From: Bacteroidales bacterium
GTDB taxonomy: Bacteria > Bacteroidota > Bacteroidia > Bacteroidales > VadinHA17
Length of the DNA stretch: 14,755 nt
Assembly: GCA_015486475.1 (NCBI GenBank)
Contig: WFRO01000206.1
Span: 1-14,755, forward strand
Reading direction: 5' to 3'
Shown: in pieces, positions 13,065 through 14,755 of the stretch
Numbering within the stretch: the stretch's first letter is position 1
How the letters are laid out: every line of letters begins with the position of its first letter
Translations under genes and position numbers: made by a program
Notes under the pieces: generated by a model
Databases searched by the model: none
What the model was told of the DNA's origin: nothing
What the model saw: only the letters and a program-made list of their open reading frames with translations

Positions 13065-13106
13065 ACTACGTAGTCAACTACGTAGCTCACTACGTAGATC
13101 GTTTTT
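13065..13106 (+). promoter_or_regulatory. Three CTACGTAG palindromes with a 12-bp period, then a T-run
   Basis: ACTACGTAG occurs at 13065-13073, 13077-13085 and 13089-13097, spaced exactly 12 bases. Each 8-bp core is self-complementary, so neighbouring copies can also pair as 8-bp stems with 4-base loops (TCAA, CTCA). ATCG and TTTTT follow the last copy. It could be an operator array or a terminator/attenuator for the dinB-dnaE interval. Confidence 0.55.
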
Positions 13107-13159
13107 ATTCACTTGTCAGGCAAATACATACAAAGCTTATCTAAAAACAAGTAGAACAC

Positions 13160-13216
13160 AACTCGCAACTCCAAACTCCAAACTCTAGGCACTCCACACT
13201 CCAAACTCCACACTTC
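13160..13216 (-). repeat. GGAGTTTGGAGTGTGGAGT tract directly before dnaE
   Basis: On the plus strand it reads as CAACTCCAAACTCC and so on; on the minus strand it is the GGAGTGTGGAGTGCCTAGAG tract also present near 3527-3545, 7511-7533, 9234-9262 and 10630-10662. It occupies the likely 5' untranslated region of dnaE and leaves only CTTCCTCTCCC before the ATG. Confidence 0.8.
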
Positions 13217-13223
13217 CTCTCCC

Positions 13224-14755
13224 ATGTACCTCAACACCCATTCATACTACAGTCTGCGTTACGGGACGATGTCGCCGGAGGCGCTGGTGCAGCGGGCGGC
13301 CGCTTACGGCATCCCCGTGCTGCCGCTCACCGACATCAACACCACCATGGGCATCTTCCCTTTCGTGCGGCTGTGCCGTGCGCATCACATCGCGCCGGTC
13401 GCGGGGGCCGACATACGCGCCGGCGACCGCATGCTCTACACCCTGCTGGCCCGCTCTTTCCACGGCTACGGCGAGATCAACCGCTTCCTCACACACCACA
13501 ACCTCTCCCGCACCCCCTACCCGCTGCGGGCGCCCCGTTTCGACGAGGTGTACGTCATCTACCCCCCCGGCAACCTGCCGCCGGCGCCGCTGCGCCCCTG
13601 GGAGCTGGTGGGTCTCACGCCGGCGCCGCGTCACCGTCTCCTCCCCCGCCGGCGCGACGCCGATCTCTCCCGCATCGTGCTGCTGCATCCCGTCACCTTC
13701 GGCGCGGAGGAGGAGATCGTCCTGCACCGCCACCTGCGGGCCATCGACCACAACACCCTGCTGGCCAACCTGCCACCCGCGGCCGCCGCCGGCCGCGAAG
13801 AGCTCTTCCTCCCGCCCCGCACCCTCTACCGTGCCTTCCGCGACGAGGAGCGCATCATCGCCAACACCAAACGCATCCTGGAGTCGTGCACCTTCGACTT
13901 CGACTTCTCCGCGCCGAAGAACAAACGCACCTTCACCGGCGACCGGCACGACGACATGCTGCTGCTCAAGAAGCTCGCCGCCGACGGCCTGCAGCGCCGC
14001 TACGGCATGGAGGATACCGCGGCCGCCCGCCGCATAGACCATGAGCTGGAGATCATCGGCCGCATGGACTTCGCCGCCTACTTCCTCATCACCTGGGACC
14101 TCGTCCGCTACGCCATGAGCCGCGGTTTCTACCACGTAGGCCGCGGCAGCGGCGCCAACTCGGTGGTGGCTTACTGCCTGGGTATCACCGATGTTGACCC
14201 TATCGACCTAAACCTTTACTTTGAGCGCTTCATCAACCCCCGCCGCAGCAGTCCGCCCGACTTCGACATCGACTTCTCCTGGAAGGAGCGCGACGAGGTG
14301 GTGGAGTATCTCTTCCGCCGTTACGGGCAGGAGCACACCACCCTGCTGGGGGCCCTCTCCACCTTCCGCAGCCGCTCGCTGGTGCGCGAGCTGGGCAAGG
14401 TGTACGGTCTGCCGAAGGAGGAGATCGACGCCCTGGTGAAGGACCCCGCTGCCGGCCGCCGCCGCGACGGGGTTGCCCGCACGCTCTTCGCCGTGGCGGA
14501 GCGGCTGAAGGACTTTCCCAACCTGCGCACCATCCATGCCGGCGGCGTGCTCATCAGCGAGACCCCCGTCACCGACTATGCCGCCCTCGACCTGCCGCCC
14601 AAGGGCTTCCCCGTCACCCAGTGGGACATGCATGTGGCCGAGGACACCGGCTTCGAGAAGCTGGACATCCTCAGCCAGCGCGGCATAGGCCACATCGGCG
14701 AGGCGGCGGAGATCATACGCCACAACCGCGGGGTCACCGTCGACGTGCATGCCAC
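13224..14755 (+). CDS. dnaE: DNA polymerase III alpha subunit, second/error-prone type (C-terminal part outside the window)
   Basis: I translated 510 codons from the ATG at 13224 to the right edge without a stop. The N-terminal PHP domain (1 to about 60 visible) is degenerate: the usual HxHS reads NTHS (N4, H6) and the usual TDH reads TDI (I38). The polymerase core is intact, with GRGSGANSVVAYCLGITDVDP (split at 307 and 317), PPDFDIDFSWKERDEV giving catalytic D348 and D350, and FEKLDILSQRG giving the third aspartate D481. By family knowledge, such DnaE2/ImuC-like subunits work with a Y-family polymerase in damage-induced synthesis; the gene follows dinB on the same strand. The region between PHP and core (about 60-240) is shorter than in replicative DnaE. 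It could still be an unusual main DnaE, but the gene context argues against this. The coding sequence is very GC-rich. Confidence 0.9.
   Translation, partial: MYLNTHSYYSLRYGTMSPEALVQRAAAYGIPVLPLTDINTTMGIFPFVRLCRAHHIAPVAGADIRAGDRMLYTLLARSFHGYGEINRFLTHHNLSRTPYPLRAPRFDEVYVIYPPGNLPPAPLRPWELVGLTPAPRHRLLPRRRDADLSRIVLLHPVTFGAEEEIVLHRHLRAIDHNTLLANLPPAAAAGREELFLPPRTLYRAFRDEERIIANTKRILESCTFDFDFSAPKNKRTFTGDRHDDMLLLKKLAADGLQRRYGMEDTAAARRIDHELEIIGRMDFAAYFLITWDLVRYAMSRGFYHVGRGSGANSVVAYCLGITDVDPIDLNLYFERFINPRRSSPPDFDIDFSWKERDEVVEYLFRRYGQEHTTLLGALSTFRSRSLVRELGKVYGLPKEEIDALVKDPAAGRRRDGVARTLFAVAERLKDFPNLRTIHAGGVLISETPVTDYAALDLPPKGFPVTQWDMHVAEDTGFEKLDILSQRGIGHIGEAAEIIRHNRGVTVDVHA

Larger units (their letters stand above)
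12891..13223. other. 333-bp AT-rich spacer before dnaE
   Basis: After the octamer repeat comes about 150 bp of AT-rich unique DNA (12915-13060) with no open frame of interest. Three CTACGTAG palindromes follow at 13066-13097, then a short AT-rich stretch with a T-run (13102-13106), and a CTCCAAACTCC tract (13160-13216) that ends eight bases before the dnaE ATG. I found no confident promoter for dnaE. Confidence 0.7.

Noticed and set aside
13242..14135. 297-codon minus-strand frame, and another at 14208-14750, opposite dnaE
   Set aside because: The plus-strand frame shows all polymerase motifs in order. The minus frames are Val/Gly/Ala-rich shadows typical of GC-rich genes.

Overview
The window looks like a chromosomal segment of a member of the Bacteroidota, probably Bacteroidales-like. 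The evidence is a DUF5723-type exported protein, an FVVSC lipoprotein signal, -7 elements of the TAnnTTTG type (TATATTTG before the Fic gene, TAACTTTG before the KilA-N gene, TATCTTTG before the oxidoreductase), A-rich leaders with weak Shine-Dalgarno sequences, and a three-gene S24/DinB/DnaE layout that is common in this phylum. The genus cannot be told from the sequence. Base composition is uneven: dinB and dnaE are very GC-rich, while the KilA-N gene and parts of the spacers are clearly AT-rich.

Layout. (1) Positions 1-2079, minus strand: a tight five-gene operon encoding a small two-helix membrane protein, YbjQ, an unknown 136-aa protein, a lipoprotein, and a DUF5723 protein cut by the window edge. 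(2) 2283-3425, plus: an FAD-dependent oxidoreductase of the L-2-hydroxyglutarate oxidase type. (3) 3591-7231, minus: a soluble PAS/GAF histidine kinase followed by a single-domain response regulator, a likely phosphorelay pair. (4) 7232-10792: an accessory region with two isolated plus-strand genes, a Fic protein with a C-terminal DNA-binding-like domain and a KilA-N protein, set in spacers built almost entirely of repeats. (5) 10793-14755: a mutagenesis/SOS-type module, with an XRE-S24 self-cleaving repressor divergent from dinB (Pol IV), then a second-type DnaE alpha subunit with a degenerate PHP site, cut by the right edge.

How the genes may work together. The S24 protein probably represses dinB and itself from the 55-bp divergent spacer, and loses repression by self-cleavage when RecA is activated. 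DinB carries a C-terminal clamp-binding motif, and the following DnaE would be its partner replicase in translesion synthesis. The kinase and receiver probably signal together; the kinase has no membrane segment, so it senses a cytoplasmic cue.

The most unusual part is the spacer DNA. Short-period repeats (7-, 8- and about 11-bp units) and GC-rich palindromes recur in a conserved order. Both the Fic and KilA-N genes are preceded by the same composite (an AGTTAAA-type repeat plus a 44-bp identical GC-rich hairpin element) and followed by copies of one 107-bp element. The second copy of that element holds two extra segments of 20 and about 54 bp. Several genes (oxidoreductase, S24 regulator, dinB) end inside such repeats, so their last codons are repeat-derived. 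No tRNA, rRNA, CRISPR array or transposase gene was recognised.
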